Assembly: GCF_015476655.1 (NCBI RefSeq)
Contig: NZ_JABFHF010000011.1
Location: forward strand, 62,001 to 126,000
Direction: 5' to 3'
DNA: 64,000 bases
Origin: Aquiflexum lacus
GTDB taxonomy: Bacteria; Bacteroidota; Bacteroidia; Cytophagales; Cyclobacteriaceae
Each line of letters opens with the position of its first letter. The first letter of the stretch is position 1. Below the pieces are notes generated by a model. It had not been told where the DNA came from and ran no database searches. It saw only the letters and a list, made by a program, of their open reading frames with translations. Positions 17,702 through 26,749 of the stretch are shown here, one piece after another. Position numbers and translations under genes: made by a program.

Positions 17702-19498
17702 TTATAAATAGAAGGTGTAAAAAAAGGCGACTGTCAAAACTATAAATAGGATGGTCATACCGCTACCTGCTTTGATATAATCACGATTTTTATAACCTCC
17801 GGAGGACATCATCAATGCATTTACCTGATGAGTGGGTAAAATAAAAGAGTTGGAAACACTGATGGCAGCAAGCAGCACCAAAGGCCTTGGATCCAACCCT
17901 GCGATTTCGGCCATTCCGATGACCAAAGGTGCCAAGACTACTACAGCACCGATATTGGACATGAATAAGGAAAAAATGGTGGCCAATATAGTAATGGCAG
18001 TTACCAGAACCAATACAGATCGACCTTCGATCAATTGCATCATATTTTCCGCTAGAAAGAAAGCCGCTCCGGATTTCTGCATGGCTACACCCAAAGGAAT
18101 CAAACCTGCCAAAAGAAAAACAACCTTCCAATCTATGGCTACATAGGCTTGTTGGATACTGAGAACCCTTGATAGAATCATTGCCAAAGCACCGGTCATA
18201 AATGCCAAAGCAATAGGAACACCCAAGAAGGTAAGCATGATCGCAAAGGCGAAACTTGCCACGGCAGGAATCGTCTTTTTCTTGTTTTTTGGATCCGACT
18301 CGATGGGTGTTGCCACAATCAGATCGGAAGTTTCCTTCAAAGTCCTGATGTTGTCCCATAGCCCATAGACAATCAAGGTATCTCCATAATCAAAAATATG
18401 GTCAGAAAAGTCGCCTTTAATCTCTTCTCCTTTGCTGAAAAGCACCAAAGGTTCTAAACCAAAACGCCTTCTAAAACCATAGCCTCTCATTGAATTTCCA
18501 ATCATTTCAGAACTTGCAGGGAAAATAATCTCTGCAAAGCCTGAATCTTCGGGTTTGTCCAATCTATTGAAAAGAGAAGGCGCAGGTACTACTGAAAGCC
18601 CAAATTCTTTTTCCATTGCCTTTACAGCATCTTCTCTACCAAGAATAGCCAAAATCTGCCCTTCCTGAAAAGCTATTTCTCTCCACGGGGCATAAATAAT
18701 ATCCTCACCATTGGATAAGGCAATGATATTACATTGCAATTTTTTCCATATACCGGAACTCTCAGCCGTAAGTCCAATCAAGGGGCAATTGGGTGTGATG
18801 GACAAATACCAGATTTTTTTGGAAAGACTGAGTGTATCCATCAATTTTTCCTGTCCGGATTTTTTTGTTTCCAAACTTCTGTCCTTTGGCAGAACCTTAT
18901 TGCCCAAAATGAAAAAATAAACTACTCCGGCAATCAGCAATACTGCTCCGATGGGAGTGACTGCAAACAGGCCATAAGGCTCGAGTTCGGCATTTTTGAG
19001 CAAATCATTGATCAATATCAGGTGCCCCGAACCTACCATGGTCAGGGAGCCGCCCAAGATTGCGGCAAAACCAATGGGCATGATCAATTGGGAAACAGGG
19101 ATTTTGGTTTTTCTGGAAATATCCAAGGTCCCCGGAAGGAAGAGTGCGGCTGCACCTATATTTTGCATAAAGGCAGAAAGAGTTCCTACCGAGATTGAAA
19201 GAAAACCTATGATTTTGTTTTTGTTATTACCGACCTGAGATAAGATGGCTTCGGAAAATTTCTCCATCACTCCTGTTGTGGTAATGCCATATCCCAATAT
19301 CATGACAGCTATCATGGAGATTACCGCATTACTGGAAAAACCCACCAACATTTCATCTGTCGTCAAAACTCCGGACCAACCTAAGGCTAGCATACAAATA
19401 ATCGCGACAACATCTATCCTGAATAACTCAAAAACCATCATGATGACAGTTGCGGTCAGAATACCTAAAACAATGATTATCTGTGGATCTGTTTCCAT
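17702..19498 (-). CDS. SLC13-family permease with two TrkA-C domains
   Basis: 598 residues. Two hydrophobic halves (about 1-195 and 395-598) surround a soluble middle (about 205-385) that looks like two RCK/TrkA-C domains: GLTAESSGIWKKLQCNIIAL and IGNSMRGYGFRRRFGLEPLVLF. The layout matches the DASS/SLC13 group of Na+-coupled anion transporters (di- and tricarboxylates, sulfate). MSNIGAVVVLAPLVIGMA and SVSNSFILPTHQVNALM are SLC13-like signature stretches. The substrate cannot be assigned. Single gene. Confidence 0.83.
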   Translation of the reverse strand: METDPQIIIVLGILTATVIMMVFELFRIDVVAIICMLALGWSGVLTTDEMLVGFSSNAVISMIAVMILGYGITTTGVMEKFSEAILSQVGNNKNKIIGFLSISVGTLSAFMQNIGAAALFLPGTLDISRKTKIPVSQLIMPIGFAAILGGSLTMVGSGHLILINDLLKNAELEPYGLFAVTPIGAVLLIAGVVYFFILGNKVLPKDRSLETKKSGQEKLMDTLSLSKKIWYLSITPNCPLIGLTAESSGIWKKLQCNIIALSNGEDIIYAPWREIAFQEGQILAILGREDAVKAMEKEFGLSVVPAPSLFNRLDKPEDSGFAEIIFPASSEMIGNSMRGYGFRRRFGLEPLVLFSKGEEIKGDFSDHIFDYGDTLIVYGLWDNIRTLKETSDLIVATPIESDPKNKKKTIPAVASFAFAIMLTFLGVPIALAFMTGALAMILSRVLSIQQAYVAIDWKVVFLLAGLIPLGVAMQKSGAAFFLAENMMQLIEGRSVLVLVTAITILATIFSLFMSNIGAVVVLAPLVIGMAEIAGLDPRPLVLLAAISVSNSFILPTHQVNALMMSSGGYKNRDYIKAGSGMTILFIVLTVAFFYTFYL

Positions 19499-19659
19499 GC
19501 AACAAAGATTAGAAAATTACTGCTAAAATAGCAGTGAAAAGGCTTTGGCATTGGTGCTTTTTGTCACATTTCCTTTTATAAAATTCTTCAGCCCTTCACC
19601 TCGCACAATGAACAAATTATAAATTTCTGTTCAAACATATATGAATATCTTGAGGGATC

Positions 19660-20817
19660 CTATCTGATGACGGTACGTGGTATGGCAGCAGGTAATCTGC
19701 TCAGCATTTCGTTGTTCAGGAGTTGAGTGCTATTGGTAAAACTCGACACATTGATCACACTGTTATTCTGTCTTCCAATCAGTACTACTTCATCGCCAAG
19801 TTGAGCTTCCTTGATATGACTGATGTCCACCATAAATAAATTCATATTGATAAGGCCAACGATCGGGGCTTTTTTGCCATGGATCAATACATGTCCTCTG
19901 TTGGACAAAGCCCGGGGATAGCCATTGGAATAGCCCAAAGGCATGACAGCAATGGTCATTTTTTGTGTGGCCTGAAAGGAAGTGCCATAACCAATGAACT
20001 CTCCCTTTTCTACATCACGGATGTCCATGATGTCAGTTTTCCAAGTGAATATCCGCTTAAGGGAGGCATCCATCTTTTTGTTGGTTTCATGTAAATGGGC
20101 AAAATAGATATCTGGACTTGGCCAAAAGCCATACTGAGCGACTCCGATCCTCACCATATCATAGACCGTGTCCTGCATGGCCAAGGCAGCAGCGGAACAG
20201 GCAATGTGCCGGATGTTTGGCACCACCTTTTTTTCTCTGCATTGTTTTAGAAATGCTTTGTAGCGCTTATGCTGCATGTCTATTTTAAATTGATTTGAAA
20301 CTGATTCAGCACCACCAAAGTGTGTACATAGCCCCTCGAAAATTATATGCGCTTCATTCTTTTTTAGGTATTTGAGTACTTTTAAAAAATCCCTTTGAGG
20401 TAGCCCTGTTCTATTTGCTCCCGTTTCCACTTCGATATGAACTTTTGCTGCTTTTCCAATTTTTTTTGCCGCTGCGAGTGTTTTCGGCAATCGTTCATAG
20501 TTGTAAACAAAAAACTCTATGTCATTTTCGATCGCCCAAGGAATATCCTCTTCATAAATGATGCCCATGATCATGATACGACTTGTTGGTGAGCAAACAC
20601 TCAGCACTTCTTCAGCCTCAAAACTAGAGGCCACCGAAAAATGGTTGACCCCACATTTTTCAGCCATGGGTACGAAAGATCTGATACCATGGCCATACGC
20701 ATTGGCTTTTACCACGGACGAGACAATGGCGTGCTCGCCGATCTTCTTTTTGATAAAGTTTATATTATTCTTGTAAGCGGATTGCTTTAATTCTATTCTA
20801 GAGGAGTGTTTTACCAT
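19660..20817 (-). CDS. alr: Alanine racemase
   Basis: 385 residues, full length. The PLP-binding Lys37 sits in VVKANAYGHG and the second catalytic base Tyr277 in IGYGTSFQA; ETGANRTGLP and LGYSNGYPRA are further Alr signatures. It interconverts L- and D-alanine. Its start overlaps the preceding papain-like gene by 7 bp, so the two are probably translationally coupled. This coupling, rather than a murein-gene context, suggests that D-alanine feeds the adjacent ATP-grasp/thiol-enzyme pathway. It could also be the cell's only Alr; the window cannot tell. Confidence 0.92.
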   Translation of the reverse strand: MVKHSSRIELKQSAYKNNINFIKKKIGEHAIVSSVVKANAYGHGIRSFVPMAEKCGVNHFSVASSFEAEEVLSVCSPTSRIMIMGIIYEEDIPWAIENDIEFFVYNYERLPKTLAAAKKIGKAAKVHIEVETGANRTGLPQRDFLKVLKYLKKNEAHIIFEGLCTHFGGAESVSNQFKIDMQHKRYKAFLKQCREKKVVPNIRHIACSAAALAMQDTVYDMVRIGVAQYGFWPSPDIYFAHLHETNKKMDASLKRIFTWKTDIMDIRDVEKGEFIGYGTSFQATQKMTIAVMPLGYSNGYPRALSNRGHVLIHGKKAPIVGLINMNLFMVDISHIKEAQLGDEVVLIGRQNNSVINVSSFTNSTQLLNNEMLSRLPAAIPRTVIR

Positions 20818-22805
20818 AATTTTTTAATTTCAAGCCAAGTGTAAGAACGCCCCCAACTTTCCTTGGCCAATTTTTTGATTTTTTGAATTTCTACATCTGG
20901 AACGTTATTCATTTTATCTGCCGCTTCCAAGGTATTGTAGTGAAAGGCATAGATCCTTGCAGCAAATTCCTGCAATGGTAAGGAGGATTCACCGTATAAT
21001 TCTCCATTGCCATAGACGGAGGGTTTGATACCTTGGCCCCAATCTTGGCGCCCTTCATTATTGGGATTTAGAAAATATGCACGGTAGATTCCTTTCAGGT
21101 CAATATCCACCCGCAGCAATGAAACTGCATGGAAACCCAACATATCTCCTTTTGCACTTGTAATAAAAATTCCCACAGGATTTGGGTAAATTAACCTGTA
21201 GCCCCCATTGTATTCGGGATGGCACATGGCATAGAAGACACTGATAAAGCCATCAAAATCTACAATAGCATTGGACAAATAATCATAGGCCGAGGCAAAA
21301 CCAATTTGAATCCATTGCCCGTATAACGCCGGGTTTACCCATTTGTGAGGATCTTCTCCTCTGCCCGAAGCCCTCAGCATCATCTCATTGTAGACCTTAT
21401 CCAGCATGGGCACCAAAGTCACCGATACTGCATCCAAATTATGATCAAGGTTTTGAACCAATCCCAAGCCTACTTCGGAGGATTTTATTTCCTGGGCTTC
21501 AAATCGGAAAGTAAGATCATTGTAGGTGGCTGCTGTCTGCACCAAATGGATGAGTTTTGCGGGGGCGTGTTGACTCCACATACTGATTCCCCGGGCACTT
21601 TGGCAGGTTGGATTATTGCCTTGGCCTACACCAAGTGGCTGCCCCAATACTCTGAACAAAGCACCCATCAAGTATTGCAATGCACTGATTTTTTCGTGTG
21701 GTGTCTTTGTAGATTTCAATATGCGGGCTTCTACATCAGGATGAACTTTGATGGTAAGCATATTGGCCAAGCCTGAGCGCACAGCCTCTCTTGAAAAAAT
21801 ACCTGATTCAAGCATTTTAGCAAGTCCATAGATACATTGGGCATTGTATGGATGAATTGTTTTGAGAATCAAATTGGAAATAAATTCCCTGAATTCGTTC
21901 CATCTTGCGGTGCCTGCTTCGCTCAATCCCAAGGCTAATGGAATCAGTTCTTTGTGACCATTTTGGATCAGAAAAATAATCAACACGGATTGGTATTGAC
22001 TCACCAGTCCAAAACTCAACATTGCCCGGCTCATTTCCGCAGATTCTTCCCGCAGTTGGTCTTTTGACAAATCTTCCAACAACTTTTTATATTCCTGATA
22101 ATCCTTATTTGCGCTATTGATGGTTGGCCTGTAAATGCATCTTTGAAACCTCAAAAGCCGGGCATCCAATTCATTTTTAGGATCAAGTTCTATTTTCTCT
22201 TTTACAAGTGCTATGATCTTTCGCTGTTTTTCTGTCACTACCGGCCTTTGCTCACAAATCAAGGTGAGTTCTTCCACCAGCTTTTCTTTGACATTGTCCA
22301 GTTCAGTTTTTTCAGCAATGAATTTGAACAGGGTATGAACTTTCTTTAATTCATGACCACTCATGACGAGTCTGGTTTCCTCTAATGGCTCATTGAAAAC
22401 AAACTCCAAGTTGGCCACTATGACTTCCTGAATAAAGTTTTCCGCATCAAAAGGGGAAGTACCTTTAAATTCCAACTTCCCCTTGGCAATCGCCAAGAGA
22501 CGTAGCTCACTCAATATTTCGATGGTCGAATTTGGGTGACCGCTCTTGAGAGTTCCATTGACAAGACTTGCTACCAACTTTGATGGGTCCGCCCAAGGAG
22601 AACCTTCAAAAATACCCGCTTTTGACAAGCCTGTTATATTTTGGAAAATAAATTTAAGCCCTTCTGTGCTGTCTATGAGCAGGTCAATTTGCCCCATCAT
22701 TTTTCTGGCCTTTTCTGGCCTTGTAAGTGCCGTCGCCTGACTAAACTCCTTGAATTGTTCTTCGAATTTTTGATATGTATTGTCTGTAAGCACTTGATTA
22801 TGCAT
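20811..22805 (-). CDS. Large papain-like thiol enzyme of unknown function
   Basis: 664 residues from the ATG at 22805. An upstream ATG (22877) would run through a hairpin and is rejected. The N-terminal ~380 residues are helical and of no family I recognise. The C-terminal ~260 residues show a papain-fold pattern: oxyanion Gln395 and Cys401 in GVGQGNNPTCQSARG, His559 in GFHAVSLLRVD, and Asn580 in YFLNPNN. Such enzymes act as proteases, amidases or transpeptidases/ligases. It overlaps alr by 7 bp and follows an ATP-grasp gene, so hydrolysis or transfer of an amino-acid or peptide amide is a reasonable guess. No signal peptide; cytoplasmic. Confidence 0.6.
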   Translation of the reverse strand: MHNQVLTDNTYQKFEEQFKEFSQATALTRPEKARKMMGQIDLLIDSTEGLKFIFQNITGLSKAGIFEGSPWADPSKLVASLVNGTLKSGHPNSTIEILSELRLLAIAKGKLEFKGTSPFDAENFIQEVIVANLEFVFNEPLEETRLVMSGHELKKVHTLFKFIAEKTELDNVKEKLVEELTLICEQRPVVTEKQRKIIALVKEKIELDPKNELDARLLRFQRCIYRPTINSANKDYQEYKKLLEDLSKDQLREESAEMSRAMLSFGLVSQYQSVLIIFLIQNGHKELIPLALGLSEAGTARWNEFREFISNLILKTIHPYNAQCIYGLAKMLESGIFSREAVRSGLANMLTIKVHPDVEARILKSTKTPHEKISALQYLMGALFRVLGQPLGVGQGNNPTCQSARGISMWSQHAPAKLIHLVQTAATYNDLTFRFEAQEIKSSEVGLGLVQNLDHNLDAVSVTLVPMLDKVYNEMMLRASGRGEDPHKWVNPALYGQWIQIGFASAYDYLSNAIVDFDGFISVFYAMCHPEYNGGYRLIYPNPVGIFITSAKGDMLGFHAVSLLRVDIDLKGIYRAYFLNPNNEGRQDWGQGIKPSVYGNGELYGESSLPLQEFAARIYAFHYNTLEAADKMNNVPDVEIQKIKKLAKESWGRSYTWLEIKKLW

Positions 22806-22860
22806 AAAAAGGCAAAATTTTAGAATGAATGAGTAGATTTCTGAATGCGCGTAAAATGTA

Positions 22861-22895
22861 AAAATAAAACCTTCCAACTTGAAAGGTTTTATTTT
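22861..22895. terminator. Hairpin between the ATP-grasp and papain-like genes
   Basis: A perfect 13-bp stem: AAAATAAAACCTT (22861-22873), loop CCAACTTGA, AAGGTTTTATTTT (22883-22895). On the minus strand the right arm ends in an A/T-rich run. It could attenuate transcription from the ATP-grasp gene into the papain-like gene. It also shows that the longer start of the papain-like frame is unlikely. Confidence 0.55.
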
Positions 22896-22916
22896 TAGGA
22901 TTTCAATTTTATCGTA

Positions 22917-24137
22917 TTATTGGTAAAAATCTACATTTTCGTAATGTAAGAGCAGTTCCGTCATTCTATCCGGATCTTCTCCTTTGAAATTGACCGTACC
23001 AAAATGATTACCAAAACCTTCACGGCTATTGATTTTTTGATTGGTATATGGGGGAATCAAATTATGATCAAGAAAATATGATTCTTCTTTCAATTCATCA
23101 GGAATTTCAAGCTTATTGATCACATCCTTGTGCGGGTAAATCATCACATTGCCATAAAATTGTTTGGGTCGGGCATCTAAAGGAGGTAAAATTTCTTTCA
23201 ACTCTTCTTCCGATAAGTTTGGATCGTGACAAAGTACAAAGGCACCCAATGCATCAAAGTCATAAGCTTTTCCTGCCAATTCCAAGATATGACCTCCGGG
23301 AATCCGGCAGGCTACCTCTCCAAAACTCAATTCGTCGTTTTCAGTAAGGAACCACTCAGGGTGAATCATCCCGTATTCAATTCCGAATAAGTCAACCAAC
23401 TTTTGCATTTCCTTCATGATTTTATCACGCTTGGTATGCAAGTGATGGCCCTCGGGAATAAAATTCGAATAACCTAATTTCACATATTCTGTGATGTTGA
23501 GGAAGCGGATTTTCCCACCATGAATAAATGCCTCACACGAAAACTCAGTACCAGGCAAATGACTCTCTGCCAAACAAGGGAAATCACTTTCCTGACATTT
23601 ATCTTCTATATCCTGTATGGACTTAAGCAGACGGTGCCCAACAGTACCTGCCGAAGCAAAGGGTTTGATATGAACCCAACTGTCTTGTTCTCCTTCAATC
23701 TGAAGGTTGGCTTGGTTAAGTCTTTTCATAAAATTCTTAACACCCTCCTTGTTATACACCTCTTCAAATAACCCCACTCTTAGGCCTCCTATCAAAGCTT
23801 TTCTTTTCATCATCGCCTTATTACGAAACAAAAACGCCCTATTTAATACCCGGGGATCTCCTCTGTAAATCGAGTTCAGGGCACCTGCCCATTCTACAGT
23901 TTCCTCAAAAAGCGGAACTGCGACATCTACATCATAGGCTTTCAATTTTTCAAACAAATCCAAGGAATTAGATGTATCGCTCCACTCATTAAATTGGTAG
24001 CTTACAAAGGGAATGTTATTTTCCTTTGCATATCCCTCAAAATCGGGAAAGGAAACGACTACATAAGGTTTGTTGAGTTTTTGCATACTTTCTATCACAG
24101 GTAAACTCCAACCCATCAATGCAAAACATTTTGCCAT
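22917..24137 (-). CDS. ATP-grasp carboxylate-amine ligase
   Basis: 406 residues with the three-part ATP-grasp layout: a Rossmann-like pre-ATP-grasp part (MAKCFALMGWSLPVIES...), the ATP-binding lysine strand WVHIKPFASAGTVG near 157-170, and the metal-binding end HPEWFL ... SFGEVACRIPGGH near 265-292. Such enzymes activate a carboxylate as acyl phosphate and join it to an amine. The closest look-alikes are amino-acid or peptide amidoligases (ATP-grasp_4 type), not D-Ala-D-Ala ligase. It heads the block with the papain-like protein and alr. Substrates unknown. Confidence 0.8.
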   Translation of the reverse strand: MAKCFALMGWSLPVIESMQKLNKPYVVVSFPDFEGYAKENNIPFVSYQFNEWSDTSNSLDLFEKLKAYDVDVAVPLFEETVEWAGALNSIYRGDPRVLNRAFLFRNKAMMKRKALIGGLRVGLFEEVYNKEGVKNFMKRLNQANLQIEGEQDSWVHIKPFASAGTVGHRLLKSIQDIEDKCQESDFPCLAESHLPGTEFSCEAFIHGGKIRFLNITEYVKLGYSNFIPEGHHLHTKRDKIMKEMQKLVDLFGIEYGMIHPEWFLTENDELSFGEVACRIPGGHILELAGKAYDFDALGAFVLCHDPNLSEEELKEILPPLDARPKQFYGNVMIYPHKDVINKLEIPDELKEESYFLDHNLIPPYTNQKINSREGFGNHFGTVNFKGEDPDRMTELLLHYENVDFYQ

Positions 24138-24311
24138 AATTATATATTTATTTAGTTATCAAAAATTTTCTTCTCAATAATCTATCAAAACTGCGACCAA
24201 TAACAAGTTTTCGCCATATTATTTACAAAATTAGTCATATATTTAAAGTAAATCATTCAATAATTCAATCCTCGTTACACTGTCACGAGAAATAGGCAAG
24301 TTGGAACTGCT

Positions 24312-24542
24312 TTATCTTGATTCAGGTGAATCATTTTTCTCTGAAGGTTCTGTATCCTCTGAAGAATTCTTTTTCTTTTTACCCTCACTGTTTTTGTACT
24401 CCTCTTTTCTAGGAGGCCTGGCACCCTCAGAATTCCCTGGAGTGTCTCTATTTGTGCCTTTATCGACGGTATCCTCTTTCTTTTTCCCAAAAGCTATCAT
24501 TGGAAAAATTGTTGTTGTTTTGTTGTTTATCGGGATCATCAT
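24312..24542 (-). CDS. Possible small Lys/Glu/Ser-rich peptide upstream of the ATP-grasp gene
   Basis: About 76 residues from the ATG at 24542; ATGs at 24578, 24539 and 24500 are alternatives. After a short hydrophobic start (IPINNKTTTIFPMIAFG) it becomes a highly charged, disordered-looking chain of K, E, D, S, N, G and P, ending DSPESR. It points the same way as the ATP-grasp gene, 174 bp upstream. It could be a substrate peptide for the ligase, but it may equally be a stress-type small protein or no gene. No Shine-Dalgarno is seen, which is normal in this phylum. The plus-strand open frame across it reads as hydrophobic antisense. Confidence 0.4.
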   Translation of the reverse strand: MMIPINNKTTTIFPMIAFGKKKEDTVDKGTNRDTPGNSEGARPPRKEEYKNSEGKKKKNSSEDTEPSEKNDSPESR

Positions 24543-24785
24543 ATAGTTGGTTAGGTTGTAATAGCTAATTAAAAACAATAATTGAACCAGATAATCGAAG
24601 GAGTTCCTTAATGGAATTTAATGTCAGGAGTTATAACCAATTATAGTGGCATTTAAAATTCTAACGACTACAAGCCTGTTAAATACCCATACATCCCTTT
24701 TCACTTTAAAAAAAAATCAGAAGTGTTGATTTTGATTGAAAATGAGCAAACATGAAATGGAGGAATCTTAAAAATGAAATTCAAC

Positions 24786-24813
24786 TTGTTAAATTATTAA
24801 ATCTATATATTTG
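24786..24813 (+). promoter_or_regulatory. Bacteroidota-type promoter upstream of the NtrC-like gene
   Basis: TATATTTG (24806-24813) fits the TAnnTTTG -7 element of Bacteroidota, and a TTG at 24786-24788 can act as the -33 element 17 bp upstream. The ATG follows 26 bp downstream. This suggests vegetative transcription of the regulator itself; none of the TTTCCA-N5-TGGAAA sites is present here. Confidence 0.55.
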
Positions 24814-24838
24814 TAAATGATGTGATAAAAAAATTATA

Positions 24839-26197
24839 ATGATTAACACCCATTTCAAAATATTTATTGTTGAAGATGACCCCTGGTATGGACAGATCTT
24901 ACAGCATCACTTGAGCATGAATCCTGACTATGATCTAGAACTTTTTGCCAGTGGGAAGGATTTGCTGAACAACCTATACAAAAAGCCCGATTTGATCTGT
25001 ATGGATTTTGGTTTGCCTGATATGGGCGGTGACAAGCTGCTCAAGGAAATTCATGCCCGCAACAAACAAATTCCCGTGATCGTCATCAGTGCACAGGAGG
25101 AAATCAGTGTTGCTGTGGCGCTTTTAAAATCTGGAGCTAAGGATTATATTATCAAAGACGATCATACCAAAGAGCAGCTTTGGAAAGCGATTATCAATAT
25201 TCGAGAAAATATTCATTTGCGTCAGGAGGTCGAGGAATTAAAAGAGCAACTTGGGCAGAAGTTCAGCTTCGAAAACACCATCATAGGACAAAGTGAGGCC
25301 ATCAAGAAGACTTTTAACCTCCTCCAAAAAGCGGTAAATACCAATATCAACATTTCTCTAACCGGGGAAACAGGTACCGGAAAAGAAGTCTATGCCAAGG
25401 CGATTCATTTCAACAGTGAAAGGAAGAAGAAACCATTTGTTGCGGTCAATATGGGGGGCATTCCAAAAGAACTAGCGGAGAGTGAACTTTTTGGCCATGA
25501 AAAAGGAGCATTTACCGGGGCAATTGGAACCAAAATCGGGAAGTTTGAAGAGGCACAGGGAGGAACCCTTTTCCTGGATGAAATCGGAGAGTTGGAACTA
25601 TCGCTACAAAGCAAACTTTTAAGGGTAATCCAAGAGCGTGAAGTAGTGCGGGTCGGTGGAAGTAAACCCATAAAGATTGACCTCCGACTTATCACAGCTA
25701 CCCATAAAAACCTGACTGAGGAGGTGAAGCAGGGTCGGTTTCGGGAAGATTTGTTCTTTAGGATTGTGGGCCTTCCCATCGAGCTGCCTCCCCTCCGTTA
25801 TCGAGATAGTGATGTGATCATTCTTGCCAAACATTTTATGGAGGAATTTGCCAAAACCAATAAGACAAAAGCCATGCATCTTAGTGAAACTGCCAAAACC
25901 AAACTAAAAAAGTATGCATGGCCGGGAAATGTCCGGGAGCTAAAGGCTGTGTTGGATCTGGCCTGCGTAATGGCTGATGGCAACGAAATTAAAGCAGAAG
26001 ATTTGACCTTTTATGAGATTGGCGGGACCAAAGCCTACTCCTCAGAAGAAAAAACACTGAAAGCATATGAAGGGGAAATCATTGCCCATTTCTTGAAAAA
26101 GTATGATGAAAATGTGGTGCTAGTGGCTGATAAATTGGATATTGGCAAATCAAAAATCTACAACATGTTGAAAAACGGAGAAATTAAATCTAACTAA
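24839..26197 (+). CDS. NtrC-family sigma-54-dependent response regulator
   Basis: 452 residues: receiver domain (about 1-125, phospho-acceptor Asp56 in CMDFGLP), AAA+ sigma-54 interaction domain (about 145-380, Walker A GETGTGKE, sigma-54 contact loop GAFTGA at 223-228, Walker B TLFLDEIGEL) and a short Fis-type helix-turn-helix at the end (VVLVADKLDIGKSKIYNML). It activates RNA polymerase with sigma-54 from upstream enhancer sites once phosphorylated. The next two genes are an H-NOX sensor (6 bp on) and a hybrid histidine kinase, its likely signal source. Inferred targets are the four promoters with TTTCCA-N5-TGGAAA sites at 30.1, 34.9, 42.3 and 48.4 kb. Confidence 0.9.
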   Translation: MINTHFKIFIVEDDPWYGQILQHHLSMNPDYDLELFASGKDLLNNLYKKPDLICMDFGLPDMGGDKLLKEIHARNKQIPVIVISAQEEISVAVALLKSGAKDYIIKDDHTKEQLWKAIINIRENIHLRQEVEELKEQLGQKFSFENTIIGQSEAIKKTFNLLQKAVNTNINISLTGETGTGKEVYAKAIHFNSERKKKPFVAVNMGGIPKELAESELFGHEKGAFTGAIGTKIGKFEEAQGGTLFLDEIGELELSLQSKLLRVIQEREVVRVGGSKPIKIDLRLITATHKNLTEEVKQGRFREDLFFRIVGLPIELPPLRYRDSDVIILAKHFMEEFAKTNKTKAMHLSETAKTKLKKYAWPGNVRELKAVLDLACVMADGNEIKAEDLTFYEIGGTKAYSSEEKTLKAYEGEIIAHFLKKYDENVVLVADKLDIGKSKIYNMLKNGEIKSN

Positions 26198-26203
26198 ACG
26201 TTC

Positions 26204-26749
26204 ATGTACGGAATCGTAAACAAATCCATCGAAGAGCTGGTAGTTCATCACTATGGAGCAGAAAAATGGGAAGAAATTAAGACAAAGAGCAACCTTGATA
26301 TTGAATACTTTATCAGCAATGAGAGTTATGATGATAGTGTTACTTTTATTTTGGCACAAACTATTGCTGAGAATTTAAATATACCCTTGTCAGAAGTATT
26401 GCATTCATTTGGTGAATGGTGGATACTTCATACGGGAAAAAATCACTATGGCTACCTATTGGAAAGTGGAGGGGAGAATTTCAGGTCCTTTCTCCTAAAC
26501 CTACCTGCTTTTCACAATCGGGTGATGATGATGTATCCCAAATTAACTCCTCCGGAATTCCAAGTGTCAGATGTCGAGGAAAACTCAGTTCATTTGCATT
26601 ATCTTTCAAAAAGAAAAGGCTTGACTGACTTTGTATATGGGCTGATGTCAGGCTTGGGAAAATTTTTTGCTACAGAGGTATTTACAACACATATTTCATC
26701 TGTCCAAGGGGAAAACACGCACGAAATAATTAAGGTAGAATGGAAGTAA
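26204..26749 (+). CDS. H-NOX heme-nitric oxide sensor
   Basis: 181 residues, the normal size for a stand-alone H-NOX. It starts MYGIVNKSIEELV, and has the proximal heme ligand His104 (LPAFHNRV), the Pro pair in PKLTPPEF and the heme-propionate motif YxSxR at Tyr133-Ser135-Arg137. The position of the distal tyrosine that lets some homologues bind O2 appears to be Phe143, so NO selectivity is expected. It lies 6 bp after the NtrC gene and its stop overlaps the kinase gene by 10 bp. In other bacteria such H-NOX proteins inhibit a partner kinase when NO is bound. Confidence 0.88.
   Translation: MYGIVNKSIEELVVHHYGAEKWEEIKTKSNLDIEYFISNESYDDSVTFILAQTIAENLNIPLSEVLHSFGEWWILHTGKNHYGYLLESGGENFRSFLLNLPAFHNRVMMMYPKLTPPEFQVSDVEENSVHLHYLSKRKGLTDFVYGLMSGLGKFFATEVFTTHISSVQGENTHEIIKVEWK

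Noticed and set aside
22806-22877. Upstream ATG for the papain-like gene
   Set aside because: The added 24 codons run into a perfect 13-bp hairpin and are of unlike composition. ATG 22805 fits better.
24301-24546. Plus-strand frame of 81 codons with a hydrophobic end
   Set aside because: It is antisense to the Lys/Glu-rich frame, and its Phe/Ser/Leu-rich composition is what antisense of Lys/Glu codons gives.
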